64,000 nucleotides of DNA from contig NC_059382.1 in NCBI RefSeq assembly GCF_019703515.2, positions 11,605,001 to 11,669,000 of the forward strand. The letters run 5' to 3'. How positions within the stretch are numbered: the stretch's first letter is position 1; the number at the start of each line of letters is the position of its first letter. Made by a program: the position numbers and the translations under genes. The notes beneath the pieces were generated by a model that did no database searches, was not told the DNA's origin, and worked only from the letters and a program-made list of their open reading frames with translations. The stretch is from Myxocyprinus asiaticus. Its lineage: Eukaryota; Chordata; Actinopteri; Cypriniformes; Catostomidae. Positions 37,267 to 48,980 of the stretch are shown here, one piece after another.

Positions 37267-39199
37267 GATGTCAAGCAAAGAGGCACTGAGTTTGAAGGTA
37301 GGCCTTAAAATACATCCACAGGTACACCTCCAATTCACTCCAATTAGCCTATCAGAAGCTAATTGGCCAATTGCCTAAAGGCAATTGCCAAGTTGCTTAA
37401 AGGCACAGTTAACTTAGTGTATGTAATCTTCTGACCCACTGAAATTGTGATATAGTCAATTAAAAGTGAAACAATCTGTCTGTTAACAACTGTCGGAAAA
37501 ATTACTCATGTCATGCACAAAGTGGATGTCCTAAAACACTTGCCAAAACTATAGTTTGCTAACATGAAATCTGTGGATTAGTTAAAAATTGGTTTTAATG
37601 ACTAAGTGTATGTAAACTTCTGACTTCAACTGTATTTTCTATTTTTTTTTACAAACATTTTGTGAATCTTTGGTTGTCTTCAAAAAAAAAAAAAAAAATT
37701 GCATGTCAACAAATATTAAAACTGCAAATATATTTTATGTGTGTACAAGGGACATTTAAGGTATAATACAGTTGCCCCCCTACAAGCACACCGGGCCCCA
37801 CCCTGGCCCCCCCAGTCAAAATGGTCTAGAACCACCCCTGGTGTATATATATTTGTATTATTTAAGAAATCACCACCCCGCATTCTATATAACAAACATG
37901 GCCATTGACAAACACATATCAGTCAACTAGGCCACTAACTAACCAATTAACCATGAATTTATCCATTCTCAGAATACTTCTCAAACAGTACTTTTTCCAT
38001 TTCTCACAAAATGCACGACATTAATAATAAATGATCCATGGGTGAATGGCTTTATTCTGTTCTGAACATTATAGCTGTTCTTTTTTCCTCACGATGGTGG
38101 AATCATAAAAGGGCCATGGCATTTTCAGCAAATAAGTGGGCAGGATGAACTGATGCCATGTGATATATAGTTCTGCTTTCTCTGTCATATAATTCCCCCA
38201 AAAGTCCCACCCAATGTATTTGGTTGTTTTATGGCTGTTTGGCTCCAACTTTTATCAAGCTAGCTACCCTAATGTGTACTGCTTTCTAAGCGTAAAAAAT
38301 AGATCACAATTTCACCTCAAATCTAGTATTTTGTATAATTTGGAGTGCTCTGACAAAACTGCAAAAGAAAAGCAGTCCAGGAGACACATAATACGACATC
38401 TTCCTGAGTGCAACATTAAAACGAATGTAAAATTTAAGAAATATATGTCTTAATACAAAGACCTGAGTGCATTAACCAGACAGACAGCACTCAGTTCCTA
38501 ACAAACACACGATTCTGTTTCTTCATAACGTCATCTTAAAAAAAGAAGAACAATAACCAGAAACGTGACACATGAATCCTAAATAAATAATTCTGAAAAA
38601 GAAAGAAAGAAAGAAAAGTGGAACTGAAGAGTGGAAAAATGGGTTTCAGCAAACAAAAGATCCGTTCTTTCAGCGTCAAGACTGGCTGCATTCTCAATTG
38701 GTTTAAGAGTCTGTCAGGGTGGATTAAATATGCAACATTTGGCTTAAAAACCTTGGCTTCCTTCAGGAATGGATCCAAGTTCACTCCTTGTTCTCTGACA
38801 TCTGTCGCAAAATTTAAATCTTTTCATGGTGGTCCCATGAGGAGGGATGGGTGAGAGAGACATGTGAGGGCCATTTGCCATCTCTGTAAGCACTACTTGC
38901 ACATAGCTGCAAGGGCTGCTGAGACTACATTACTATGTAGCACACTCCTTTATTGGCAGTGTTGCTTTTGACAACTGCTAGCTATTTTCTTCGTAAAACT
39001 CCTGAGAGAAAATGACAATGTTTGTCTGAAATGACATCTGTGCATATTTTTTTTTTTTTTATGTCTCTTGAGAAAAATGCAGAGATCAGATGCACCTTTA
39101 TATGAAGAACAACAAAGAGAAATTGGGAAATTAGAATCTCTGGATGATAGTTCTATTTGTGTTTTCAGCATTAGTGCATTGTAAACCCATAATGTAGTC

Positions 39200-39790
39200 A
39201 CTAAAGGAAAAATCAAGTTGTCTTTATTAACATTACTTGAAATGTCAAGTTTTGGCTCCTAACTCAAATCTCTACATTCCTTATTTATCTTAAAATTTTA
39301 TAGACTTAAGTTTTAAGTGTTAATATCTCAAATGTTTGAGTTTAAAATTGTGGAAAAACCATAATCCCTTGCACTTTAATTATTTAATTACGTTCCCTCA
39401 AAGTGATTTCATGATGACACCATTAGGGGGATCTGTGTCCCCTTTGGTCAAGTTGGACCCTGTTAACTATTTCAGTTCACCGCATGTGTAACTGAAGAAC
39501 AGAATTAAGTTTATTTAATGACTGACCTAGAATTGGTTACAGTCTGTTTTACTTGAGCTGTGTTATTGCATGATCTAAATTTGAGTGTTTGAATTAAGCA
39601 GAATCAACAATATTTAAATAGCAAATCTGAGTTAAGTCCACTTGCACCGAGTTACCTTAACTTAAATTGTAATATATGAACACCAAGTTAAATGAACTTA
39701 ATTACACAAGTTTTGGAGACACCATTACACAGTTTAATTGAGGGAACAAGTTTACTCACTCAAGTCAACTTATTAGGGTTTTCATTGTAG
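39200..39790. repeat. Dispersed repeat, copy B
   Basis: The counterpart of 17890-18620 in the same orientation, sharing tgtcccctttggtcaagttg, tttatttaatgactgaccta and the aagttaaatgaact block. It lacks the (TA)n run of copy A. Confidence 0.65.
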
Positions 39791-40903
39791 CTTTTAGACA
39801 AATTTCAGGAATCCATGATTTGAAAAGTTTGTAAAGCTAAAGTTTAGTGAAAGAAAAGATGGATGCATTTAATGTGAACACATACTTAGCTTTGAAAGCT
39901 GAAGAGACAGATGCTTGAACTTCTTTTGATCACGTAAAAGCATGTGACTGTGTCAAGAGACACGTTAATTTGCCTTGTTCTTTTACCCAGGCCTCCAGAC
40001 ATTTCCAATTTCCCATCCAACCACTGTTTGCCTGATTCAGAAACAATTGTTACTGGCACTAAATTTAAAATTGGACTATTGTCCTCAGAATTGCCTTTTT
40101 TTTTCAAGGAGGAAATAGGATTCCAAAGTCTCAATGAGAGCAGTCACTTTTTGGTTCCGGCATCCAAACTTATTGTTCATGCATTCGTGCCGATTTGTGC
40201 CTGAAAGTCTTTTCAAAGCCAGGTCTTCTAAACATTTTCTGCACCTCATGATCTTTGAACGTGAGTAACAAACTACGGAAATCATTAGAAAATAATTAAA
40301 TGGATAATTTGTAACTTTTTTGTGTCATTTTATTGTTATCCTTGTGGTCCACTTTCAGTATTAGCCAAGGTTTTTTTTGCCAAAAACATACTCATAATTT
40401 AGTAGTTTTCACGACCATTGTCCACCTTTGCTTTGTCTTTAAGACTTCTAAGTAAGACTTCTACTCCTTCCATGTGACACGAGTAACTATGTTTACTCGC
40501 AGGCTGCAGGATTGCCGTCTCGTCAAATATAGTTTGCACTGCCCCATCCTTCAAGAACAGCCAATTTGCACAGTCTGCATCACATTGTCAAATCAAATCA
40601 AATCACTTTATTGTCACACAGCCATATACACAAGTGCAATGGTGTGTGAAATTCTTGGGTGCAGTTCCGATCAACATAGCAGTCGTGACAGTGATGAGAC
40701 ATAGGTGAGACATATACCAATTTAGAATAACATCATATTAACACAGCACAATTAAACATCTGTTATACACATAATTACACTCAACAATATACAAATAATA
40801 ACATACACTGTACAGTATACAATAAGCACTATATAGATACACATTATTCAATAAAAATAAAAAATAAAAATATATAAAAAAAGTATATATATATATATAT
40901 ATA

Positions 40904-42151
40904 CACTATATTGCCAAAAGTATTCGCTCACCTGCCTTTAGACGCATATGAACTTAAGTGACATCCCATTCTTAATCCATAGGGTTTAATATGACATCGG
41001 CCCACCCTTTGCAGCTATAACAGCTTCAACTCTTCTGGGAAGGCTTTCCACAAGGTTTAGGAGTGTGTTTATGGGAATTTTTGACCATTCTTCCAGAAGC
41101 GCATTTGTGAGGTCAGACACTGATGTTGGACGAGAAGGCCTGGCTCACAGTCTTCGCTCAAATTCATCCCAAAGGTGCTCTGTCGAGTTGAGGTCAGGAC
41201 TCTGTGCAGGCCAGTCAAGTTCTTCCACACCAAACTCGCTCATCCATGTCTTTATGGACCTTGCTTTGTGCACTGGTGCGCAGTCATGTTGGAACAGGAA
41301 GGGGCCATCCCCAAACTGTTCCCACAAAGTTGGGAGCGTGGAATTGTCCAAAATCTCTTGGTATGCTGAAGCATTCAGAGTTCCTTTCACTGGAACTAAG
41401 GGGCCAAGCCCAGCTCCTGAAAAACAACCCCACATCATAATCCCTCCTCCACCAAACTTCACAGTTGGCACAATGCAGTCAGACAAGTACCGTTCTCCTG
41501 GCAACTGCCAAACCCAGACTCGTCCATCAGATTGCCAGATGGAGAAGCGTGATTCGTCACTCCAGAGAACGCGTCTCCACTGCTCTAGAGTCCAGTGGCG
41601 GCGTGCTTTACACCACTGCATCCAACGCTTTGCATTGCACTTGGTGATGTATGGCCTGGATGCAGCTGCTCGACCATGGAAACCCATTCCATGAAGCTCT
41701 CTACACACTGTTCTTGAGCTAATCTGAAGGCCACATGAACTTTGGAGGTCTGTAGCGATTGACTCTGCAGAAAGTTGGCGACCTCTACGCACTATGCGCC
41801 TCAGCATCCGCTGACCCCCCTCTGTCATTTTACGTGGCCTACCACTTCGTGGCTGAGTTGCTGTCATTCCCAATCGCTTCCACTTTGTTATAATACCACT
41901 GACAGTTGACTGTGGAATATTTAGTAGCGAGGAAATTTCACGACTGGACTTGTTGCACAGGTGGCATCCTATCACAGTACCACGCTGGAATTCACTGAGC
42001 TCCTGAGAGCGGCCCATTCTTTCACAAATGTTTGTAGAAGCAGTCTGCATGCCTAGGTGCTTCATTTTATACACCTGTGGCCATGGAAGTGATTTGAACA
42101 CCTGAATTCAATTATTTGGATGGGTGAGCGAATACTTTTGGCAATATAGTG
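40904..42151 (-). mobile_element. Tc1-like transposon, nearly intact
   Basis: It begins cactatattgccaaaagtat and ends with a perfect inverted copy, with TA on each side (40902-40903 and 42152-42153). The 1248-bp length fits a compact Tc1 element. The transposase frame on the minus strand is open for almost its whole length. Perfect tips and a single coding lesion point to a fairly recent insertion, later than the Rex1 LINE it sits in. Confidence 0.95.
40986..42101 (-). CDS. Tc1-like transposase with one premature stop
   Basis: The enzyme that would bind the inverted repeats and move the element in the nucleus. An open frame of 318 codons runs to a TGA at 41145-41147. The likely native start is the methionine of [13 protein letters not shown], about residue 29. 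Helix-turn-helix regions ([19 protein letters not shown], then the [11 protein letters not shown] hook) precede a DDE core: [21 protein letters not shown] and [13 protein letters not shown]. After the TGA the same frame continues for about 53 codons with family-like sequence ([15 protein letters not shown]) to a TAA at 40986. The TGA stands where relatives have CGA, a CpG-type change. Confidence 0.9.
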
Positions 42152-42318
42152 TATGTAGAATGTACAGTATTGTACTGTATTGACATTCAGGCTGTCGGTT
42201 GATAGTCAGTTGTTAAGAGAGAATATAATATAATAATAATATAATTTATGACAGTCCGGTGTGAGATATAAGAGTAAGGGTAATAAAGTGCAGTGCTGAT
42301 GTATTTGATCGTGGGAGA

Positions 42319-43071
42319 TCAAGAGTTCAGAAGTCTGATTGCTTGGGGGAAGAAACTATCATGGAGTCGGCTGGTGCGGGTCCTGATGCTGCGATACCGC
42401 CTACCTGATGGTAGCAGTGAGAACAGCCCATGGCTCGGGTGGCTGGAGTCTCTGATGATCCTCCGAGCTTTTTTCACACACCGCCTTGTATATATTTCCT
42501 GGAGGGAAGGAAGCTCACCTCCGATGATGTGTCTGGCAGTTCGCACCACCCTTTGCAGTGCTTTGCGGTTGTGGGCGGTGCTATTGCCGTACCAGGCGGA
42601 GATGTAGCCAGTCAGGATGCTCTCCACAGTGCAGGTGTAGAACCGTGTGAGGATGTGGCGGTTCATTCCAAACTTCCTCAGCCGTCTCAGGAAAAAGAGG
42701 CGCTGATGAGCCTTCTTCACAACGACTTCAGTGTGAATGGACCATGTGAGTTCCTCAGAGATGTGGACACCCAGGAACTTGAAGCTGCTGACTCTCTCCA
42801 CTGGTGCTCCATTGATGGTGATGGGACTGTGTTCTCTGTCTTTTCTTCTGAAGTCCACCACAAGCTCCTTTGTCTTACTGATGTTGAGGGAGAGGTTGTG
42901 CTCCTGACACCAGTGTGTCAGAGTGTGCACCTCCTCTCTGTAGGCTGTTTCATCATCGTCAGTGATCAGACCTACCACCGTCGTGTCATCAGCAAACTTA
43001 ATGATGGCATTGGAGCTATGTGTTGCCACACATAGCTCCATTGTGACAATCTGCGCTGAAATGTGCCTCAT
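42319..43071 (-). CDS. Rex1-type reverse transcriptase, C-terminal half
   Basis: An open frame of 250 codons. The palm catalytic motif FADDTTVVG is at about residue 26, followed by the thumb region (HNLSLNISKTKELVVDFRR, FKFLGVHISEELTWS) and the usual C-terminal end GRRYRSIRTRTSRLHDSF to AIRLLNS. The frame closes at the natural end of the protein. Everything upstream of the palm, including any endonuclease, is missing, so it is a 5'-truncated remnant although no internal stop is seen. The first methionine is only the first ATG in the remnant. Confidence 0.85.
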   Translation of the reverse strand: MRHISAQIVTMELCVATHSSNAIIKFADDTTVVGLITDDDETAYREEVHTLTHWCQEHNLSLNISKTKELVVDFRRKDREHSPITINGAPVERVSSFKFLGVHISEELTWSIHTEVVVKKAHQRLFFLRRLRKFGMNRHILTRFYTCTVESILTGYISAWYGNSTAHNRKALQRVVRTARHIIGGELPSLQEIYTRRCVKKARRIIRDSSHPSHGLFSLLPSGRRYRSIRTRTSRLHDSFFPQAIRLLNS

Positions 43072-43629
43072 AAAATTATTAAAATCAGACTGATATGATC
43101 AACTACAAATTAATTTCAGTCACTCTTCCCTAATACTTCAGAAGGATATGCAGAGCGGCAGGTCCTACACACAGAGGGATACAACACAAAGCTTGGCAGA
43201 ATTTTCCGCTTTTTACTCTAATCGCTTGCTCTTTTTAAAGATAATATGATATCCTCACTGTGACTAAGAGGGCTAAGTTTCTAAAACCAAATACGTGTCA
43301 TTGCCGTGTAATTGTGGGTGATCTTGTGCTAATGTGTTCCAATAATTGGTCTTTTTGGAGAAGGTAGTAACTTTTAAAAGAAATCATTAGTGAGGTAAAA
43401 ACGTGTTTGTGTCTGCTGCATGTGTTAAGTTTGGCCTGTCATTGCAAAGACAGACTTTGATTAGGCTATAAGCAAATTGTCCAGTACATATTGTCTGATG
43501 CTTCATAAGGTCAGTGACAAAAGGGTCAAAGACAAAATTGTTTAAACACTGAGCAATGCGTTACAACGCTTGAGGGAAACAGAGGGGCAACACTGACGCT
43601 TCCCTGCACAGAGTTCAATATACTGGGAA

Positions 43630-45253
43630 TAGTGTTGTCAAAAGTACCAGCAAGTCGGTACTAAAACTAAAAAGATGTCATATAACCCATGTTTCTACAA
43701 AACCTGTGGTACCGAGCACCTACTTAATTCGGTACGCACATGCTACCTGACTGACACACAACAGCTTTTACATGCACACACACTTACTTGATCGTGTGCT
43801 CTCTTAGTCTTTTTACACTGAAATGGCCAATTAATACAATTACAATCTAGGCTGTCATCTTAGTTTGCATCTGAGCTGCATGCTTTAAATTAATGTGTGA
43901 AGCAGACCACTCATACACTAGAAACTCCACAGACATTGAGAAACATTTGCATTGTATGAGATGACAAAGCAGAGCACTAGTCCACTGTGAAGCGCGCAGC
44001 ACATGTAGACGATATATTTATATAATTAAATCACAGTTTTTGCATTTTAATGTTCACACTGGGCCATGTAGGAGTCAAGCTTCCGTCAAAAACGCACATC
44101 AAAATAAAAGCATGATTCAAAATAAAAGCTAGGCATCTGGAATTGAACCAAACTTCTTGGAGAATTCACCACAGTTCTTCAATCTATTTAGGCTGTCTCA
44201 ATTGCTTCTGTCTCTTCATGTAATCCCAGACTGACTCGATGTTCAGTGTGTTGGGGAAGCACACTGTGGGGGCATTGCAATCTCTTGCAGAGCGCCCTGT
44301 TCATCTGTTCTAATCTTTTCTATTTGCAAAAGTAATGTTTGCAAGTCTAAAATGTATTTTACCTATTGACACACTAAAGCTGAAGATATAAATAATCATC
44401 TTATGACAAATGTTTCTGTGAAACATCTTAAGTGCCTAAAACTTTTGCACAGTACTGTAGTATATTACAAGTGTATAGTAAAATGTAATATTCACTATAG
44501 TAATATTAATAATAATAATAATAATGATTAAAAAATAATAATAATAATAATTAAGCAATATATCACAAGCAAGAGTGCTGTTGTACTGAATAAACTTTTC
44601 AAAATTGAAAAGTAATTGTTCTATTTTTAGTAGTTAAAAGTTTGTAAAAGTTTTAAGAATTAATTTGATTAAACACCATTTTGATGATGAAATGAAATTG
44701 GTAACACTTTACAATAAGGTTCCATTTGTTAATATTTGTTACATTTAATAATCTTTGTTAATGTTAGTTAATAAAAATACAATTGCTCATTGTTAATTCA
44801 TGTTAGTTCATTGTGCATTAACTAATGTTAACTAATACAACTTTTTTTTAAATAAATACAAATGAATTAGTAAATGTTGAAATTAAGATTAATAAATGCT
44901 TAATAGTATTGTTAATTGTTAGTTCATGTTAATTAATGTTGTTAACCAATGTTAATAAATGGAACCTTATTGTAAAGTGTTTCCATGAAATGAAACTTTA
45001 AAACATGGAATTCTGGAAAACTAATTAAAAATAATAATAATAATAAAAATGCATACTTAACCGAGAAACACTTGAAAGAAACAAACATTTTTTAAATATA
45101 CAATTTACAATAAAATTTTACTTTAAATAAGCAAAAGGAGTGTGTTCTATAGCACATTACCTTATTAGCATATTTTTGCTGTGGTATCCAGAACTGTGAA
45201 ATTTCACTGGTATTGGTAGTGACAACTGAAATTTTGGTATCGAGACAACACTA
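43630..45253. mobile_element. hAT-like element with TAGTGTTGTC ends
   Basis: The inverted termini tagtgttgtc and gacaacacta enclose 1624 bp. The flanks, actgggaa and ctgggcaa, are an 8-base duplication with one small change. Subterminal text is of the ggtacc/ggtatc type. It carries a second element (44698-44984) and a (TAA)n run near 44508-44550. There is no coding frame. Confidence 0.65.
44698..44984. mobile_element. MITE with acactttacaataagg ends
   Basis: The inverted termini acactttacaataaggttcc (one base change in the tip, gtaac against gaaac) enclose 287 bp rich in gttaatgttagttaa. The flanks carry a perfect 11-base repeat, atgaaatgaaa (44687-44697 and 44985-44995), which gives the insertion site exactly. 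It lies within the hAT-like element 43630-45253. Confidence 0.85.
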
Positions 45254-46599
45254 CTGGGCAACGCTGACACGAGTCAAGTGGTAGCACTCAAGTTACAGCA
45301 TTTTGTAATTTACAAAGGAGATTGGTTCTTATGATCAGTCGATTTCTTATGATATGACACCTTTAGTAACATTTTTAATTAATTAATCAAAAGTGACCAA
45401 GAGTGTAAAATAAGGCCTTTGTTTTACTCAATATACTTGTATCTTGGTAATGTTACCAAAAACAAAAATAAAATCCACAACTCTGTTAATCAAATTAGAG
45501 AATGCATAAAGAGAGTGACAATTCAAAAGTGTGAAGCAAACAAAAGCACACTGTTACTCCTTACACCTTTAATAAATCAGAGAGACTCACTGATATTTCT
45601 CAGAGGAAACCCCAAATCTCATCCGAAGGAATTATATTAATGACATGCATTGGTTATCAAAGACATTCAAACTGTAGCCACTTGTTCCTGTCATTAAATG
45701 ATAATATTACTGTTCACTACTGACTTTCAGTCAGTGTTTATTAATTTCCGTATGCTTCCCTATGAGTACCAGGCCCTGCTGTGATGATAATTAGGGACAT
45801 GATTAAGAGTGGGGGTACTACACAAAAAATTCTGTCTAAAAACCTGAGTAAATCAGTGAGCTACTTCAAACTAATGCTGATATTTAACTTGAACTATTTT
45901 CTTGTAGCATTTTTTTCTAAATAAGTGGATCCCTTTTAAAACAGCCAATTTATCATAGCTAATATGACCTGAAAGGAGCATTACATATTTCTAGAATGTA
46001 GTACCCTCTCCTCATCTTTTATATCACTTCCCAATCTCATTTTGAAAGTGGAGGGATAGTTGAAAAAAAAAAAAAAAAAAAAAACTGGCAAGAGCTGTCA
46101 AAAAAGGTTTGCTGAGATTTGCAGACCTGATAATCACATCAAGAGCATGTTATTTAATGTATATGACACATCTTCTGTTCTAAATAGACAAATATTGATT
46201 GCTCAACAGATCTGGATGAAAGAGCAGTTTGACAAATTCATGAGCAGTCTGAAATGTTATTATTAGTGATGTTAGGCGAAGCCAAACATCGCTATTACTC
46301 AATCTAGTCTCATAGAAAGAACGTTACTATGACTACATGTTTGCGAACTGAGTTTAACATGCCGTGTTCTGCTTTTCGCCACTGTTTCATGATAAAATGA
46401 ACACTAGAGGCACTACAACAACTGTATATTTTATTAACTTTTACACAAATCACGAGTACAACCGTTGACTGACTTTAAGAAAAATAATGTTTTGCTCTAT
46501 TACTCACACACTGCTATGTTATGATATCGAAATACTTTTACTCAAATGCATAATTTAAAAACAATACATTTTAAAGTTTTTATTACAGCCTACATTTGC

Positions 46600-46700
46600 A
46601 CACTTATTCCAACGTGATTAGCTTCCGCTGGATAGAGTGTTGGACTGTGGACTTGGAAGACCAAGGCTCGCAAGCACGCAAGCTGACCTGAGAGATGAAA
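46600..46700 (+). repeat. Possible tRNA-like SINE head
   Basis: The text ctggatagagtgttggact followed by gacttggaagaccaaggctc resembles a tRNA D-arm and anticodon arm, with a weak B-box-like ggctcgcaagc. It lies 120 bases before the better SINE and may be a separate fragment. Confidence 0.3.
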
Positions 46701-46805
46701 GTGTCGTAGAAGCGACACGAAATGACATGGTTGATTCAAAAAATTTGCTTTTCATGTCGCATTTGCTTTTAGGACACTATTAGTCAAGTTTATGTGTTGG
46801 TACAG

Positions 46806-47235
46806 GGGGGCCTGGGAAGCTCAGTGGTAAAATACGCTGGCTACCACACCTGGAGTTCGCTAGTTCGAATCCCAGGGCGTGTTGAGTGACTCCAGCCAGG
46901 TCTCCTAAGCAACCAAGTTGGCCCGGTTGCTAGGAAGGGTAGAGTCACATGGGGTAACCTCCTCGTGGTCGCTATAATGTTGTTCGTTCTCGGTAGGGCG
47001 CGTGGCGAGTTGAGCGCGGATGCCGCGGTGGGTGGCGTGAAGCCTCCACACGCGCTATGACTCTGTGGCAACGCGCTCAACAAACGACGTGATAAGATGC
47101 GCGGGTTGATGATCTCAGACGTGGAGGCAACTAGGATTCATCCTCCGCCACCCGGATTGAGGCGAATTACTACGCGACCACAAGGACTTAAAAAGCGCAC
47201 TGGGAATTGGGCATTCCAAACTGGGTGGAAAAAAC
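46806..47235 (+). mobile_element. tRNA-derived SINE
   Basis: The head has the internal RNA polymerase III promoter: an A box (aagctcagtgg, near 46817) and a perfect B box (gttcgaatccc, 46863-46873). A GC-rich body follows (tctcctaagcaaccaa, gaggcaactaggattcatcc, gccacccggattgaggcga). The tail is ggaattgggcattccaaac, then an A-rich end. It is far richer in CpG than its surroundings. SINEs of this design are common in fish; no protein is encoded. Confidence 0.8.
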
Positions 47236-47261
47236 AAAACAAATTTTAGGTGTTGGTTTAG

Positions 47262-47330
47262 GGCAGTGGTTCTCAAAGTGTGGGGAGCGCCCCCCTAGGT
47301 ATTGAAATGTAGATATGCAAATGATCTTAT
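47262..47330. mobile_element. Single end of a hAT-like element
   Basis: The text cagtggttctcaaagtgtgg is a typical terminus of hAT-like elements. The matching other end was not found in the window, so this is a fragment or a solo end. Confidence 0.35.
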
Positions 47331-47522
47331 TGAAAAATATGGGGGAAAAACTCATGTTTCATGTTTTTTAACAAAAAAACCAAAAAAACAAAAACAAAAT
47401 GCTTTTAAAAGATTAATTTTCTTTCATCTTCATGTAACCAAAAAAGTTTTATTTAAAAATACTCAAAAAAAATAATTATGCCTATATACTTTAAAAAACA
47501 TCAAGATATACAGTATCAATGG

Positions 47523-48980
47523 TAGAGCTGCACGATTATAGCAAAAATCATAATTCTCGATTATTGTCCTTGATATTGTAATGTCATTTAAAATATTAAA
47601 ATACCGTGACGTCACAAAGTAAGCAACCGTGCGGTTCTTCAGAGTAGCAGATTTCAATGGTGGATATGAACTGTGCTCCAGTTTCTTTTAAGCATCTTTT
47701 AAGCATTAAATATAAATATTTTAATAATGTTTGTTAATGTTAGGCCAGATAATTTTGGTATAGAATAAATTAAATTATTGCTAAATTACTGCTTAAATTA
47801 TTAGTCCACGTACAGTAAATAATATGACATATTCAATTTTCAAACTTATTAACAGCCCATTTAAATTGACCAAGTTACTTACTGCGTTCAGTAAGCCCTT
47901 TGGTGGCGAGACAGGTGACCATTCATCCCGTTAGATCTTCAATGGTGATCTTGTTCATGAAAGATCATCGTTAGATCATTTTTGGCCTCAGTGGCCTCAC
48001 TGTCATTTGCGATCGGAGTTTGTGCGATTTGTGAAAATGTTAAATCTACTAATACCAGCTGTGTGGCAAATGGGTCTTATTAGAGCAGACGCGATAACAA
48101 TGACGGTGATTCCTGAAATATGCTATTCATGCCATATTCTTTATGTTGGTTACACCTCCAAAACAAACTCAGAACAGTTAAGCTCAGTTACATTATTGCT
48201 ATTTTGTACAAATCAAATTCACATTGGCCTACTTACTAACATGACAAAACAAAACTGTTATTACATTTTTAATAAATTGTACACAGAAATCGAGCAATGT
48301 GACAAACTCTCCCATTACAATGACTGCTGTCACTCACTGCAGGTTAACACTGTTTGAGCATTTCGATGCGAGCTCAATGATGCTCTGCACAAAGTTCTGC
48401 ACTCTCGCGAATGCTCTCATTAAAAACAAAGCTGTCTAATCAGCATAATAAATAATATACACCGCGTCTATGCCTTCATTAGAACGGGAGTGTTTTAGTT
48501 TTGTCCTGTTGCTCATTTGCAGTGTATTTAACATCTAAGTTCAAAGTGAGCTGTGCAATATGCAATGAATCCAAAATAATTCCAAACTGCTTTTTGCTCT
48601 TGTTCTACAGCTTCTTTTCGAGTGTAAGGTGATGTTTCTTCAGTATTAATTTTCGTGTGCCACCGCGAACAGAGGTGGAACATACGGCAACTGGGCATTC
48701 AGACGGTTTAAAACTTGCGCATTAGGATCAGTTGTCATTACTGATTGGACGGAAGACTATTTTAAGTGGCTCTGATTGGCCATTGCCATTTCATTGCTCA
48801 ACGGACATGTTAGTGATTGGTTAGAATACTCAACCACAGCAAAAACACGTTGTAAATCGAAACCATTGATGCAAACGCAGATTTAAATTGAGCGCTTTAA
48901 TCGTCAGTTTTCACGATTACATAATCGTGGCAGCCATAATCGTAATCGCAATTAGTTTTTTGATTAATTGTGCAGACCTA
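47523..48980. mobile_element. hAT-like element, agagctgcacgatt ends, copy B
   Basis: The inverted termini tagagctgcacgatt and aattgtgcagaccta are flanked by a perfect 8-bp duplication, atcaatgg (47515-47522 and 48981-48988). The 1458-bp length is close to copy A at 22124. The interior holds no recognisable transposase, so it probably moved in trans. Confidence 0.85.

Larger units (their letters stand above)
34985..37632 (-). mobile_element. Sleeping Beauty-type transposon with two insertions
   Basis: It starts cagttgaagtcagaagttta after TA (34983-34984) and ends with the inverted copy before TA (37633-37634). It matches the element at 25676-27292 in the opposite orientation. The left tip is split by a Rex1 LINE fragment (35011-35480). 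A TTAA-flanked element (35711-36307) sits near the end of the transposase. Removing both leaves a near-standard length of about 1.6 kb. Confidence 0.95.
33178..37840. mobile_element. hAT-like element hosting nested insertions
   Basis: The inverted termini caggggcggttct and agaaccacccctg are flanked by a perfect 8-bp duplication, gtgtatat (33170-33177 and 37841-37848). Of the 4663 bp, about 2.65 kb is the Sleeping Beauty-type insertion 34985-37632, leaving roughly 2.0 kb of element. Another palindrome-ended MITE lies at about 33269-33942. No hAT transposase was recognised. Confidence 0.85.
40588..43071 (-). mobile_element. Rex1-type LINE, 5'-truncated, split by a Tc1 element
   Basis: On the minus strand it runs from a reverse transcriptase C-terminal half (43071-42319) through a 3' untranslated region to the tail of repeated gattt at about 40588. 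The Tc1 element 40904-42151 lies in the untranslated region; without it the LINE is about 1.24 kb. The flanks of the insertion (agtatata and tgtagaatgtacagtattgt) are continuous in the sister copy at 35260-35310. The 5' limit, near 43071, is approximate. Confidence 0.85.

Noticed and set aside
41065..41694. 209-codon plus-strand frame
   Set aside because: Antisense shadow of the Tc1 transposase at 40986-42101.
43011..43040. Perfect 13-bp inverted repeat with a 4-base loop
   Set aside because: It lies in the Rex1 reverse transcriptase reading frame next to the FADD motif and is explained by ordinary coding sequence; not treated as a terminator or hairpin element.
46841..47083. 80-codon minus-strand open frame in a GC-rich segment
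   Set aside because: It lies wholly inside the SINE body, so it is not a gene.
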